From Nakazawaea peltata (lineage: Eukaryota; Ascomycota; Pichiomycetes; Alaninales; Pachysolenaceae): 64,000 nucleotides of DNA. The translations under genes and the position numbers were made by a program. The notes beneath the pieces were generated by a model. That model had not been told where the DNA came from. It saw only the letters and a program-made list of their open reading frames with translations, and did not search any database. Numbering within the stretch: position 1 is the stretch's first letter; the number at the start of each line of letters is the position of its first letter. The stretch lies in assembly GCA_001599355.1 (NCBI GenBank), contig BCGQ01000001.1, forward strand, positions 1,801,135-1,865,134, in the 5' to 3' direction. This document shows positions 1 through 10,714 of this stretch, piece after piece.

Positions 1-498
1 AAACGCGAGTCCATGTGCTTGATTGTAGTTATGGTACGGATCTTGTCCGATAATGAGTACTTTTGTCTTAGCCAATGGGGTCAATCTACTCCAAGAGTAA
101 ATATCCTGAGCTGGAGGGAAGATTTTCTGACTCCTAATCTCCGAAATAACATACTCCTTCAATTTCAAGAAATACGGTTTAGTCAACTCTTTATGAAGGA
201 TTTGAAGCCATGAGTCGTCTAAGGTCTTAATCTCAAGCAGTAAAAGTGATTTCAGTTCTTCGGACAAAGATTCAATCCATTTTGATTTATCCCAATCTCC
301 AGTCAGAACGCCATTCACTGGCTTCTTCAAGTCCTCATGGAAAATTTCCGGATTTTTATTCTCTTTCGCGTCATCCTCAATTTTCAGTGTATTTGTAGTA
401 GAGATGGATACTTTTTGCTCTACTTTTGCTTTCTTGAAAAAGGAAGTAATATCATTCCTGACTCTTGGTTCAGATACCAGACCCAATGTTCTTTTCAT
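1..498 (-). CDS. UNG1: Uracil-DNA glycosylase, N-terminal 166 residues (runs off left edge)
   Basis: Reading the minus strand from the ATG at 498 gives 166 codons open to the window edge; an in-frame TGA lies a few codons upstream of that ATG. The protein contains GQDPYH at residues 151-156, the family 1 uracil-DNA glycosylase motif with the catalytic Asp (D153), followed by the expected HGLAF segment. It removes uracil from DNA as the first step of base excision repair. Residues 15-21 (NDITSFF) resemble a PCNA-binding PIP box with Asn in place of Gln, as expected near the N-terminus of this family. The C-terminal half, with the HPSPLS motif, lies outside the window. It diverges from the hydrolase gene at 732 across a 233-base promoter region. 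The family assignment is very secure. Confidence 0.95.
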   Translation of the reverse strand, partial: MKRTLGLVSEPRVRNDITSFFKKAKVEQKVSISTTNTLKIEDDAKENKNPEIFHEDLKKPVNGVLTGDWDKSKWIESLSEELKSLLLLEIKTLDDSWLQILHKELTKPYFLKLKEYVISEIRSQKIFPPAQDIYSWSRLTPLAKTKVLIIGQDPYHNYNQAHGLAF

Positions 499-731
499 TT
501 CACCTGAATCTACCTGTCTTCAATCTTTCGGCCTCCAATCTTCGTACTCTCACTGTTTCCATCGCTCCTTCGCTCCCCTTCTAGAAAAATCAACTTATCC
601 CCAAACCACCCCTAAATTCCCCAATAAAGTAACTCCGCACAATCTACAAGATAGGAAATTTATTTTTATCTACAAGCAAAGAGAAGAGCAATAAGAGAGG
701 GCTCAGAGAGTAGAGGTGGACAGTGATCAGG

Positions 732-2627
732 ATGAGTAAAGTTAAATCTCCATCATTGAGGTCTTCCAATTCTTCATCTAAGAGTATAGAAGCGAAACGA
801 TTTGAAGATGATCAAAACATTCCCGCCCCAGAAGAAGATCCTACAATCTCAGATAGAAGAGGGTCCAGCTGGTTTGGATGGGGTGCCACAGGGAGACCTT
901 CACCGGCAATATCAGCATCAGAAACATTTGAAACAACTAATGAAGGATTAAAGAGGAAAAGAGCAGAATCTGAGGATAACAATCTGGCTTCTGATGACGA
1001 ATCAGCCCCTACAGCGGTAGCAACCGAAAGTACGCCCCAAGGAGGCGAAATTGAGACCGGAGAAGGATGGATAAGTTGGGGTAGGAAGTTCTCACGTTCT
1101 AAAAATCTCTCAAGTGATTCACTTCGGAAGATGTTTTTGGATAATAATAAGGAGGCTCAAGTTAGAGAACCATCTAACGAGATTCTCAATAGTAGTCCTA
1201 AAGAGATAATCACTGATGGGAAGAATACGAGATCTGCATCTTGGAGTTTTTGGAATAATTCCACTATGACGTCCGCACAACAGATACTGCTGAGCAATGC
1301 AGTTGAAGCTGGTTCAGAAGATGCCGTGTTATTTGAGCCTAGAAAATCCGATAACACCAGATCTTCTATAGCTGTGGCTTCAAAGAATAAAAATACAAGC
1401 TCTAAAAACTCTATAATTGTGCCGACATTTGAAGAAGTGTTACCACTGGAGTCTTTGATGATCAAAATGAGAAATATGGTTTCTTTCAAGCCACCTCAAC
1501 ATCTCGAAAGAGTTAGACCAAAGGTGTTTAAACGTGTATTAATTGTAGGTGTCCATGGGTTCTTTCCTAATAAGATGCTTAGACCTTTGATTGGAGAACC
1601 AACAGGAACTTCTATCAAGTTTGCTAATGAGGCCGAGAAGGCTGTATTAAGATGGACTTCTAAGAACAACCTAGACGTATCTATTCAAAAAATTGCTTTA
1701 GAAAAAGAGGGTTGTATATTTGAGAGAGTTGATTATTTCTATAGTATTATGGAGAAATGGAAAGATGAGATTGCCAAATCGGATTTCATCTTCTTTGCTT
1801 GTCATTCTCAAGGAACCCCTGTTTCTATAACCTTACTCGGAAAGTTGATTGAAAATGGAATCATACAGAATGATTCATTCGATAAGAAAATCGGTATTCT
1901 TGCCATGGCCGGGGTTAATAATGGGCCTTTCTATGGGGTAGATCAGAAATTCTTTGTAAAAGCATACTCAACTATCGAACATGATTCGATGAGAGAATTA
2001 TTTGAATTCCAAAACTTTGATTCAATCCAATCTAAGAAATATTTAGAGAGTCTTCGGATTATTATCAGTAATAATACCAAGATATGTTTTGTGGGCTCAA
2101 TCGATGACCAACTTGTTCCTTTATATTCGGCAATTGCATCTCATATTGAACATCCAAATATATACAGAGCTTGTTATATCGACGGTTCTTCTAACACTCC
2201 TACATTTGTTAGTCGTGTGGTTTCTATCTCATTATGGCTTAAGAATTTGGGATTCTCTGATCATGGTATTATCAAAGAGATCAGCAACTCGTTAGCAGGT
2301 CCTCTAACAGGAGGTGGTCATTCCAAGATCTATTTCGACTCAAACGTTTACGACTTGGCTCTTAACTTCATTCTTTGCACAAACGATTTAAATATCTCCA
2401 ACCCACAACCAGTCCATGTTCAGAAATTCAACATCAAAAAGTTGAACAATAATCCTTATCATTTACCTTGGTGTATGAGAGGACTCATTTTCGAAAGTAT
2501 TAAACGTATCCCGAAAGGTCAACTACAAATAGAAAACGTCTCCATGGAATTTGACCAATGGAAACCAGAATCAAAAGTACTCAAAGACCTTAAATATAGG
2601 CTTAGTGCAATTAAAGCAAAGTTATGA
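732..2627 (+). CDS. Lipase-like alpha/beta-hydrolase fold protein, possibly YJR098C family
   Basis: The open frame begins at a GTG; the first ATG is at 732, giving 631 residues. Roughly the first 250 residues are Ser/Asn-rich, charged and probably disordered, with two SWFGWG/WISWG-like Trp motifs. The C-terminal half holds a hydrolase-like core: VLIVGVHGFFP (a beta strand plus HG oxyanion-type turn), GEPTGTS, then FFACHSQGTP, a nucleophile elbow in which His-Ser-Gln-Gly replaces the usual first Gly of GxSxG. The later DDQLVPLYSA segment fits the acid-residue region and GGHSK could supply the His. From memory it resembles the uncharacterised S. cerevisiae YJR098C family; substrate and location are unknown. 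It is convergent with UBX2, whose stop lies only 26 bases away. Confidence 0.6.
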   Translation: MSKVKSPSLRSSNSSSKSIEAKRFEDDQNIPAPEEDPTISDRRGSSWFGWGATGRPSPAISASETFETTNEGLKRKRAESEDNNLASDDESAPTAVATESTPQGGEIETGEGWISWGRKFSRSKNLSSDSLRKMFLDNNKEAQVREPSNEILNSSPKEIITDGKNTRSASWSFWNNSTMTSAQQILLSNAVEAGSEDAVLFEPRKSDNTRSSIAVASKNKNTSSKNSIIVPTFEEVLPLESLMIKMRNMVSFKPPQHLERVRPKVFKRVLIVGVHGFFPNKMLRPLIGEPTGTSIKFANEAEKAVLRWTSKNNLDVSIQKIALEKEGCIFERVDYFYSIMEKWKDEIAKSDFIFFACHSQGTPVSITLLGKLIENGIIQNDSFDKKIGILAMAGVNNGPFYGVDQKFFVKAYSTIEHDSMRELFEFQNFDSIQSKKYLESLRIIISNNTKICFVGSIDDQLVPLYSAIASHIEHPNIYRACYIDGSSNTPTFVSRVVSISLWLKNLGFSDHGIIKEISNSLAGPLTGGGHSKIYFDSNVYDLALNFILCTNDLNISNPQPVHVQKFNIKKLNNNPYHLPWCMRGLIFESIKRIPKGQLQIENVSMEFDQWKPESKVLKDLKYRLSAIKAKL

Positions 2628-2653
2628 CTATTTATTCTATATGCATACAGTAG

Positions 2654-4288
2654 TTAATTTTCTTCTTCCTCCAAATCGAACTCCACAAGTAAATTACCGT
2701 TTGGCCAAATTTCTTTAGTGTCTCCTACTTTCTTAGTCAGGTCCAGTTCCAATACAAATCGAGGAAATGGTTGAATCAACTCAAAGTTGAAACTATGTTC
2801 ATATCCTTCAAGATCAATGACATTAGGAAGGTATTTGGACTTCAAGATCTCCAAATACGATTCGTCACTATCCTCCTCATTCTCAATCCCCTTCAAGAAA
2901 ACTTTACACTCCACAAATAAAAATAAATCATAGAGACTTTTCGTAGCCAAGAACTTTTGAACAAGTCGTTCACCCGAATCAAATCTGAATTGGATTGTAG
3001 TATAATTTCCCTTGACGAATTGCTCTTCCGATTCCAAAAGTTTGATCGAGTTCACTACCAAAAAAGACTCATAAAGTTTCTCCTTCTTTAATTTCTCCTC
3101 TTGTTTTTGTATTTGTTCCAATTTGGCGTCCATTTTCAGCTTATCGGCCAATAAAGATTTATTATATGCATCATCTTGTTCTTGGCGAAGTCTTCTTGAG
3201 AGATCCTGCTCTCTTCTGTCGTAACGTTGAGAAATCAATTGAGGCTCATATATACTAATTGATTTTTGAAATTTCCTGAATATTCCTTTAATAAGATCCG
3301 AAGACATCTCCAGGGGGAGGGTCACCTTGTTAACAATTGACATCAATGGGAAATCATGACCTGATTTAGATACATTGGCAATCAATAATATTTGGGGTAA
3401 TTTCTTTACTTTCAACATCTTACCAACTTCAAATGGTTCAATGTAATCCACATTACCTCCCCATAACAACAGTTCATTTTTCTTAACAAAACGAAGACAA
3501 TTCGGGTTCTTAACAAAATCTTTGAAGATCTCTTTAGTATCCTCGTTCATTAAAATGACCAATAACCATTTCAATTCGGATTTGGCAAAATTATATGCAT
3601 CATTAAATTCTCCCTCTTGGAATGATAACTTTTCAACGTCTGTCTCTTTATTGTATTCGATAGTGTCTTGGTAGAAAGATTGAAAATTTGGCTGGATCTC
3701 ATTATGTAAAGGTTGAGAGGGGAAAGTCTTGGAATCTTTAGTCAAACCAACAATTCGGTTAAATCCGGGGAAAATGAAATCGATCAAATTACTTAAACCG
3801 GTTAATAAAAGAATTATGGTCTTTGGGAGGAGAAGAAGAATGAAAATGAGGGGTGAAGTCATTTTTTGTTGCTCTTGAAGCGAGACTATAGGGACACCTA
3901 ATTTGAGTTTCCATGAGTCTGAAATGACAGTAACTTTCGGGAAACGAGGGAATGTTTCATTTAATTCGAATCCACTTGGATTTATACGTTGAACCGTTGG
4001 AATTGAGGCCCTTCTACGGGCATGAACCAGGCTCAGCTCATCATGAGACTCAATACCAGTGGCAAACCCATGTTGAGAGTCATTGTTAGGTAAATCTCCA
4101 ATGGACTCTATTGCAGATTCATCGGCTTCATTTGGGAAGTTCCCATCAAAATACTGAGGAATAGCAACCTCGAGATTCCAGTCTGCCCTATTCAACAATC
4201 TGATCACCTTGTCTTTATCAGAGTCATCATAAGAAGTGACTTCTTTGAAGAAGTTCAATTTCTCCTGTTTTTCTGGTGAAATATCCAT
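2654..4288 (-). CDS. UBX2: UBX-domain Cdc48 adaptor of the ER membrane
   Basis: The frame opens at a TTG, but the first ATG is at 4288, giving 544 residues (S. cerevisiae Ubx2 is 584). An N-terminal UBA-like segment (LNFFKEVTSYDDSDKDKVIRL) is followed by hydrophobic hairpin segments around MTSPLIFILLLLPKTIILLL, a UAS/thioredoxin-like domain with FAKSELKWLLVIL, a charged coiled coil (residues about 360-420), and a C-terminal UBX domain with TTIQFRFDSGERLVQKF. This order is that of Ubx2, which recruits the Cdc48 ATPase to ubiquitinated ER-associated degradation substrates and to stalled mitochondrial imports. The C-terminal residues are acidic (DLEEEEN). It diverges from the kinesin gene over 358 bases. 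Confidence 0.85.
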   Translation of the reverse strand: MDISPEKQEKLNFFKEVTSYDDSDKDKVIRLLNRADWNLEVAIPQYFDGNFPNEADESAIESIGDLPNNDSQHGFATGIESHDELSLVHARRRASIPTVQRINPSGFELNETFPRFPKVTVISDSWKLKLGVPIVSLQEQQKMTSPLIFILLLLPKTIILLLTGLSNLIDFIFPGFNRIVGLTKDSKTFPSQPLHNEIQPNFQSFYQDTIEYNKETDVEKLSFQEGEFNDAYNFAKSELKWLLVILMNEDTKEIFKDFVKNPNCLRFVKKNELLLWGGNVDYIEPFEVGKMLKVKKLPQILLIANVSKSGHDFPLMSIVNKVTLPLEMSSDLIKGIFRKFQKSISIYEPQLISQRYDRREQDLSRRLRQEQDDAYNKSLLADKLKMDAKLEQIQKQEEKLKKEKLYESFLVVNSIKLLESEEQFVKGNYTTIQFRFDSGERLVQKFLATKSLYDLFLFVECKVFLKGIENEEDSDESYLEILKSKYLPNVIDLEGYEHSFNFELIQPFPRFVLELDLTKKVGDTKEIWPNGNLLVEFDLEEEEN

Positions 4289-4646
4289 TATGAGTCCACG
4301 AAACACTTCTGAGACCGACAATTCACACCAATACTCAAAATTTAATCAGTTGACCAACTAACTACAACTCAACACTTCATCAAGATTTACTAAGGTTGGT
4401 CTTTTGGATGCACGAAATTTGTAAAGCACACTACCTTCAAGGTAGTGCACGATGGGCTAATACCCAAATAAGGCAATACATAAATAGACATCGGATTGTT
4501 TATATTTCAGTAGATAAAGAGCAGAGGTCATCGGGATCATCAAGATAGTGGATACAGATAGTTTTCAGATCACTGAGACGAGACCTAAACTAGTGTATAA
4601 TTGAAAAAAAGAGAAATTGAAATTTTTAAAGTTAACCCACTTTTCA
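4289..4646. promoter_or_regulatory. Divergent promoter of UBX2 and the kinesin gene, with a 19-base palindrome
   Basis: No gene is visible in these 358 bases. At 4429-4447 there is a perfect inverted repeat with 9-base arms (CACTACCTT, one central base, AAGGTAGTG), which could be an operator. The GTAGTGCAC at 4442-4450, overlapping its right arm, recurs in other promoters of this window (40317-40325 reversed, 54736-54744). No factor is assigned. Confidence 0.5.
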
Positions 4647-6110
4647 ATGTCTTCTAATAATGGTATCAAAGTCATCGTAAGGTTGAGACCCTTGATTGAG
4701 AGGCTGTCGACTACCACCGATAATTCAAGTCTTTTCGTTAGCATGGAAGGGAATGTCACTTCAGTGTTGCCAAAAAATGGAAATTCTAGTGTGTCACTTT
4801 CTTCTCCAACGCCTAAGAGCTTTGTGGTAGACCATGCTCTTTGGTCGTTTGATGAGGATCATCCCAATTACGCCAATCAAGAGGATGTATATTACTGCTG
4901 TGGTGAGGAGTTTTTGAACCATACCTTGGAAGGATATAATACATGTCTTTTTGCGTATGGACAGACGGGATCCGGTAAGTCATACACGATGTTTGGTAAC
5001 GATCATGACGGACTTATCCCAAGGATTTGTGAGGGGTTATTCCTGGGGCTGAAACTGTTGGAAAAGTTGAATACTTCAGTGCTGGTATCTATCAATTATT
5101 TTGAAATTTACAATGAGGAAGTATTTGACCTTTTGGATTGCAGCACTGTCTTGAAAAAAAGAATGAGAGAAAATCTGGAAGGTCCATACGTTGAGAATTT
5201 GAACGAGATAGAAGTTAAGTCTACCGCTGAGATTTATAAATATTTGCACGAAGGAACTCAGCGCAGAAAGACTGCAGCTACGAAGTCTAATCTGAGATCT
5301 TCAAGATCCCATGCTGTATTTACGATTAAACTAGTACAAAATGAATATTTACTGAACGAGGTTGTACGAGAGAAGACATCTTTTATACGCCTTGTGGACC
5401 TTGCAGGGTCTGAACGAGCCAATAACACGGGGAATACCGGCCTTCGTTTGAAAGAAGGGTCCAATATAAACAAATCCTTGACGACCTTAGGAAGGGTCCT
5501 CACAATTTTGTCTGAGAATTCAGGTAAACCATCCACATCTGTCAAGCAGGTGGTCCCATATAGAGAGTCAGCATTGACTTGGTTGTTAAAAGAATCTCTT
5601 GGTGGTAATTCCAAAACATGTATGATATGTTGTATATCCCCCTCTGACTATGAAGAAACATTGAGTTCTTTGAGGTATGCCACGTTGGTTAAGAAAATCC
5701 AAAATAAAGCAAGAGTCAATGACGTCTCTAAAAAAGCTCAAGATATGGAATTATTAGAGAAAATGCAAATAGAAGAGAAACTGAAATTAAACCAAATAAT
5801 CGACGACCTTCGAAAGCAACTTGATGAAAACAATAATGCCGAATTGGTCAAAATTAGAAACTTGATCAAGTTCGATGCTGGCTTACAAAACGAGAAACTC
5901 TTCAAATTACGACTGCAAATATCTGAGAAAGATCATATGATTGAACTATTACAAAATGAGAGCAAAGGGCATTCAGTATCCCGAGCATCCGAAGTTATTA
6001 CCCAATTTGATAATCTTTACGACGAGGAATGGAAGACTTTGGAAAAGGAGTTGAGGCAGTGCTCTTCCGAATTGAGCGATCAAATAAGGCAATTCGAAAT
6101 AATCATATGA
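4647..6110 (+). CDS. Kinesin motor protein, kinesin-3-like motor with short coiled-coil tail
   Basis: The first ATG is at 4647 (the frame opens at a TTG ten codons earlier), giving 487 residues. The N-terminal motor begins IKVIVRLRPL and has the P-loop GQTGSGKS (105-112), switch I NxxSSRSH (215-222), switch II LVDLAGSE (249-256) and RLKEGSNINKSLTTLGRV. The segment YRESALTWLLKESLGGNSKT and the KKIQNKARVN exit match kinesin-3 (Unc104/KIF1) best. The remaining 120 or so residues are charged and coiled-coil-like (ELLEKMQIEEKLKLNQIIDDL). There is no FHA, PH or other cargo domain, so this is a very short kinesin. It probably moves along microtubules; the cargo is unknown. A GTAAGT inside the P-loop coding region is not an intron, because the frame reads through conserved residues. 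It is convergent with the kinase gene. Confidence 0.9.
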   Translation: MSSNNGIKVIVRLRPLIERLSTTTDNSSLFVSMEGNVTSVLPKNGNSSVSLSSPTPKSFVVDHALWSFDEDHPNYANQEDVYYCCGEEFLNHTLEGYNTCLFAYGQTGSGKSYTMFGNDHDGLIPRICEGLFLGLKLLEKLNTSVLVSINYFEIYNEEVFDLLDCSTVLKKRMRENLEGPYVENLNEIEVKSTAEIYKYLHEGTQRRKTAATKSNLRSSRSHAVFTIKLVQNEYLLNEVVREKTSFIRLVDLAGSERANNTGNTGLRLKEGSNINKSLTTLGRVLTILSENSGKPSTSVKQVVPYRESALTWLLKESLGGNSKTCMICCISPSDYEETLSSLRYATLVKKIQNKARVNDVSKKAQDMELLEKMQIEEKLKLNQIIDDLRKQLDENNNAELVKIRNLIKFDAGLQNEKLFKLRLQISEKDHMIELLQNESKGHSVSRASEVITQFDNLYDEEWKTLEKELRQCSSELSDQIRQFEIII

Positions 6111-6209
6111 GCCAGTTAGGGTGCTCACCTTGAAGGATCTTCGATATTTTTATGCAGCTTTAGCACTTAAATTAAAACTTAAATTAAAATTTAAAATAAT
6201 AAATTGGCT

Positions 6210-7352
6210 TCATAAACCTTGAATGAACTTCAATAATGTCTCGTCCTTTTCACGAGATACAAACTTGCTATAATCCTCATTTAAGCTAAAACACCAATTG
6301 CTTCGCATCACCTGTTTAATTGTTATCCTAGTTTGAGGCTCGGGGTTTAACATGCGAAGCAATAAAAGTTTCAAGTCCTCATTTGGGCAATTCGCGTTGA
6401 AAAGGAAAAGTGAGGGGTGATTGGCAAATGCAGCCCCCGATATGCAGTCAGCAGAATTAAGTTCATTGTCTTTGTAGAATTGCAGGTACTTTGCAAATGC
6501 CCTATCATTTGGAGATGATTCTTTCCAGGGGCGGACAAGAGAAGTAAGCTGGAAGTACATGATGCCTAGACTCCAGATATCAATTGCCGGCAACTTCAGA
6601 TTAAATGTCTTTCTATCCTTCATTTCTTTCAAAAATTCCTCATTATCGGCAGTATAAGAGTACAATTCGGGGGATTTGAAAGATTGAGTTCCCAAAGAAA
6701 GATCCGAATAGGTCGTTTCGGGGAACTTATCGGAAATTTGTTCAAATTGGTCTAAGTCAATTGCATATCCAAAATCGCCCAACTTGAGTTGCCCGTTTTG
6801 GTCAATTAATATGTTCTCGGGTTTGATGTCCCTATGCACGATCCTATTTCTATGAAGTTGCTGAACTATATGGATTATTCTGTAGAAAATCAAATCACAA
6901 TGACTTTGCTGCAACTTTACGCCAAGTTTTCTCAGTCTTGTGAAAACAGAAAGTAGATCACCGTTTGGGCAATAAGGCAATATCATGTAGAACTGCAGGG
7001 AATTGTTCTCACCCACACATAGATCAATTGGTCGTAAAATAGAGTCACATTGTTCAGAGGACTTCAATGCAGTCAAATATTCCCGCATACATTCAAATTT
7101 GTACGAGCTAAAGGGTTCATGAACTTTAAACTTCTTCAAAATAAGAATACGATGAGTCGCCTTAGTTTCTGCATTGATATTCAGACACTTGTAGATCAAT
7201 CCGCCAGCTCCTTCGGAGAGCATAGTCAGTTTTGTCTCGAGGTCCGCCTCACTATCGATGTAATCTGCAACAGATGATCTTACAACGTTATCTGAATGTA
7301 TATGCATATCGTTGATCTTCAATTGGTCCAGATCGTCATCATCAAGGGACAT
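6210..7352 (-). CDS. Ser/Thr protein kinase, NPR1/HAL5-like
   Basis: Starting from the ATG at 7352 the product has 380 residues. The open frame continues upstream to 7460, just after a TAG, without another ATG; the extra 36 residues look protein-like, so an upstream intron or a different start cannot be excluded. The kinase domain fills most of the protein: a Gly-rich loop [10 protein letters not shown], a Lys in [17 protein letters not shown] (catalytic D175), GDFGYA (D193), SFKSPEL in place of APE, and [12 protein letters not shown]. The DFGYA/ELYS-type activation region and the insert before PAIDIWSLG suggest the fungal NPR1/HAL5/RTK1 group, which regulates plasma-membrane transporters and ion homeostasis. 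Members usually have long N-terminal tails; this one is short. It borders the large gene-poor tract. Confidence 0.85.
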   Translation of the reverse strand: MSLDDDDLDQLKINDMHIHSDNVVRSSVADYIDSEADLETKLTMLSEGAGGLIYKCLNINAETKATHRILILKKFKVHEPFSSYKFECMREYLTALKSSEQCDSILRPIDLCVGENNSLQFYMILPYCPNGDLLSVFTRLRKLGVKLQQSHCDLIFYRIIHIVQQLHRNRIVHRDIKPENILIDQNGQLKLGDFGYAIDLDQFEQISDKFPETTYSDLSLGTQSFKSPELYSYTADNEEFLKEMKDRKTFNLKLPAIDIWSLGIMYFQLTSLVRPWKESSPNDRAFAKYLQFYKDNELNSADCISGAAFANHPSLFLFNANCPNEDLKLLLLRMLNPEPQTRITIKQVMRSNWCFSLNEDYSKFVSREKDETLLKFIQGL

Positions 7353-10300
7353 TTTATGGGGTCTGCAATGCAGGTCAATTGGATCCTTCTTTATCTCAAT
7401 TCGTGTTGCTTTATCTCCTGCTAACTTTCCAAAAACCGTGCTAAAATTCTCCGTCACCAACTACATGTACAATCCTATACTGCACAGTCCATTTTAATAC
7501 AACTCAGAGAAAGCTAAAACGTTATTTTGCCTGAGTTCATCAGTTGTAGATAATATTTTACTAGATGAGTTCGATGCATGAAAAGCAATCTGATTTTTTT
7601 TTCCAGTTGAGCTATGGAAATCTCCGAGCCTGGGGAAAGATTTTTTTTTATTTGCTGAATGACGCAGACGCACCGAAGAAACATGACATCGGGGTAATCC
7701 GAGACTAGATGAGTGGGGAACATCGATTTGGAAGATAATCTGATTTTCCATGCATTAAAGGAAGTACATAATTAGGGATCTTCTTATTAACATTCTATGC
7801 AATGAGAGAAGATATCTAGGCAAGAGTAATGATTAGCTACGAACTGTCTCACTAATTGTGCTACAATACGGCTGCCATGGAAAGCATACGGATGTAAAAT
7901 GTGCGCTTCGGAACTATGCGTGTTTCCAGAAGTCCATGTTTTTTCACATGTTTCGTCATCTTGCAGCCAATCTCGTAGTTAGTGTTTCTGCAAAGACCCC
8001 AATGTATTTCGGGCCGGGAGAAGACCTCTTTAATCCGGAAACGGCGATATCCAGAATCTACTTCAATATAAAGGAATTGATGGCGTTTCGCCTACTAGGA
8101 ACTGGAGAGCCCCATTTCGGTTCGCTTTTAGACGGAAACTGTATGTTCAATGACTTTTTGAGGACATTCCCCTCCTGTTATATAATCACTAAAAGTTAAT
8201 TGGCGAATGAATCCCATATAGTTTGAGTAAAGATCATAAACAGCACTCAAAAAGGTTGGATGCATGATCTAACTAACGCTTGCTTACCTCATCGGTAGAT
8301 AATCTATGAAAATGAAAAGTATAGATTCACCGTAATTTTTTTTTCACTATCGAGTGGCCCCATCTTCGGCAAGAAGTCTATAAGCCCGGAACTCGCGTGT
8401 CAAGAAATGGATCACATGGCTAGACAATAGGAGATACGTGATTCCAGACGTCAAAACCATCCCGGTATTCTCCTTCTTGTTTCGTAAATTTTTTTTTTAG
8501 TCAGCTCATTTTAACCTGATATTATGAAAAACCGTCTCCACTAGTGTACACGCCCCTTCTGGGACACAGAGAAGAGTGTTTTAGACACGATCCTCTTACT
8601 TCCAGTTAAAATATTTTTTTTGCAAATCCATTGTAGGAAAGATTTGCAGTTTCTCAGAGTAGTGGGGGTTTAACGCATGCACTGCCAACTTTAAAGACAA
8701 ACCCTTCAATTAATACGAAAATCTTTATGTATTCCGCGGTGCGAGGGAGCAGATAGCTTCAGACACACTTCAAGACCCTTGGTTTCAGATAAAATATTGA
8801 TAAGCCCATGAAGAAGTGCTCTCTACTTGGGGCTAGCAAAATCTGCTAAAAAAACAGCAGGAAAATCAAAAATTATTTAAAAAGAAACGATTTGGGGGTA
8901 AGAAAATCAGCACTATGTAGTGTGCAAGAAAGAAGTTCACAAATCTCATGATACGTACATACAATAACAAAGGTACGCATCTCAACAGTCAGCTGCATGA
9001 AACAATAAAAAATAGGCACTATTAAAATCTGTAGTGTCTGTAGCCAGTAAAAACAGACACCCTAGCTGCAGCCTTTGTGAGAAAATTTCTCTGCATCATA
9101 TGAAAAGCTTCCCACAATAGGAAGCTTTCACCCTTTATTACGTCGTTTCACGTAGACCCAGAAAGATAGGTCTGCCGCTAGGGATACGGCCAGGTAATAC
9201 AAAGCATATTACAGCGGCATCTCACAATATCAGCTCCTGCACTTCAAACAAATCAGCCTATCCCCATGCTGAAGAGCTCTGGTTGTCACCACAAGATAAC
9301 TTATTACAGGGGAGAAGATGCTCAATGATTCCGAATTTTTGTGTTTTTCTTTGCAATTATTTTTCACTTTCTCCTCGGGCGCTCGCTTGGGGCCTCGGAA
9401 GTACAAAAAAAGGAAAAATCAAGGAAAAAACATGGAGAAATTTGTGGAAGGCTTTAGGGATCCACGGGTTTGCCATAGTATATTTACTCTAGAGTGCACA
9501 CTCTTTTAACACAGATTACTTCTTGAAAAATTTATTACGACTCAATGAGTGATACTCAACATGATTGAGAGGATTGGAACCCCATTTCACATCCTATTCT
9601 CATTGAAGTCTCCTCTTTTTGAGAGCTCGATGTTGTACGGTGTTTCACGTATAGAAACAAGCTCAAAGAAACTGAAACATTGTCACAGATATGATTCAAA
9701 AATCTAATCTACAAAAACCACTGGGACTTTATCGGAAGTCATCTTAAGGTCCCATTATGACTCGATGAATGCCTTTCATGGGCGATCCTCCTCTCAGACG
9801 GCAGCTAAGAATTCTAATTGTCTAATGAAATGTTCCCCTTAACACAATACCATGGGGATTCATTGATTTAGATCAAACATATCCTTGCAGTTTATACGCT
9901 TTTGCATCTACATGTAATTAATAAAATTATAAGGCGTCACCATTCGATGAGAAACAACCATACAAATAAAATCTACGAAGAGCTTCTTTCCTAATTAGGG
10001 AATTTTCGAAAACGTATGTTATGCCTCAACTGGCTTTTGAGATCGAAGTAAAAGAAATAACTATCACGAGCGAATTGAGTTTTAAAATCTGTTTTATTAC
10101 GTAGTTTTGAGAATATTACATCGTTATTGCTCTCTAACTCTGTCAGACTCCGGATGAGCACTTCATTTTATTGTAATAGCACAGAGTCCATGTAAGCTCT
10201 GTTATTTCCTGTGGTTTTTTCTAATTGCTGAATAACTAGTAGGTAATAGCTCCTCGTTTTATTATTCCTCCTCGAAATGATGACTACTGAACGGATGAAA

Positions 10301-10714
10301 GCAAAAGAAATCCACCGGTGGTGAACTTTGCGCAACATTTCTTTTTTTACTTGCAGTGCATGATTACCCTTTGTGCGCATGCAGAAATAAAGGAGTCTGG
10401 TCCAAGAGATTATATCTTGATTTTTGCAGCATGAGAGACACTTCGCAAATCTAGTCACTAAAGACAATTTGTTTACTGAGTGCCATGGAGATAAGCTGAA
10501 TAATTTTTATTCTTTTTCTTTTTTTTTAAAAAAAATCCTTTGGCTTATCCCGGGTGACAGACCGAAAATCATATATAACTTTTGAAATATCCCTCGGATC
10601 TTCAATCTGAGGCAGTTCGAATAGCTTGACTCTTGCAGTGACATAAAATATAAAACAAAAATTTTAAAGACTAATAGTCAACTACTATAATCACTAATAC
10701 CGTGAGTGAGAACG
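7353..10714. other. 3.4-kb gene-free stretch upstream of the first zinc-finger gene
   Basis: I see no convincing gene. The open frames present (for example 7858-8199 and 9283-9509) begin at non-ATG codons or match no recognisable family. Visible structure: many poly(A/T) runs, including T9A8 at 10518-10534 about 180 bases before the zinc-finger ATG, and a hairpin with 9-base arms AAAGCTTCC/GGAAGCTTT at 9104-9128. The sequence is not noticeably AT-enriched compared with ordinary spacers here, and no tRNA or snRNA signature was found. I infer a large regulatory region for the gene at 10715, possibly with untranslated transcripts. Confidence 0.5.

Noticed and set aside
1157-1489. Antisense frames inside the hydrolase gene and similar shadows in other genes
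   Set aside because: They are frame shadows of conserved genes on the other strand with no independent support.
4975-4982. GTAAGT inside the kinesin gene as an intron donor
   Set aside because: The frame continues through conserved motor motifs on both sides, so splicing would destroy the P-loop region.
7858-8199. 113-codon open frame in the gene-free tract
   Set aside because: It starts at a GTG, has no recognisable domain and no codon bias resembling the neighbours. I treat it as chance; orthologues or ribosome profiling would change that.
9283-9509. Two overlapping short frames upstream of the first zinc-finger gene
   Set aside because: Both are under 70 codons, match nothing known and overlap in different frames.
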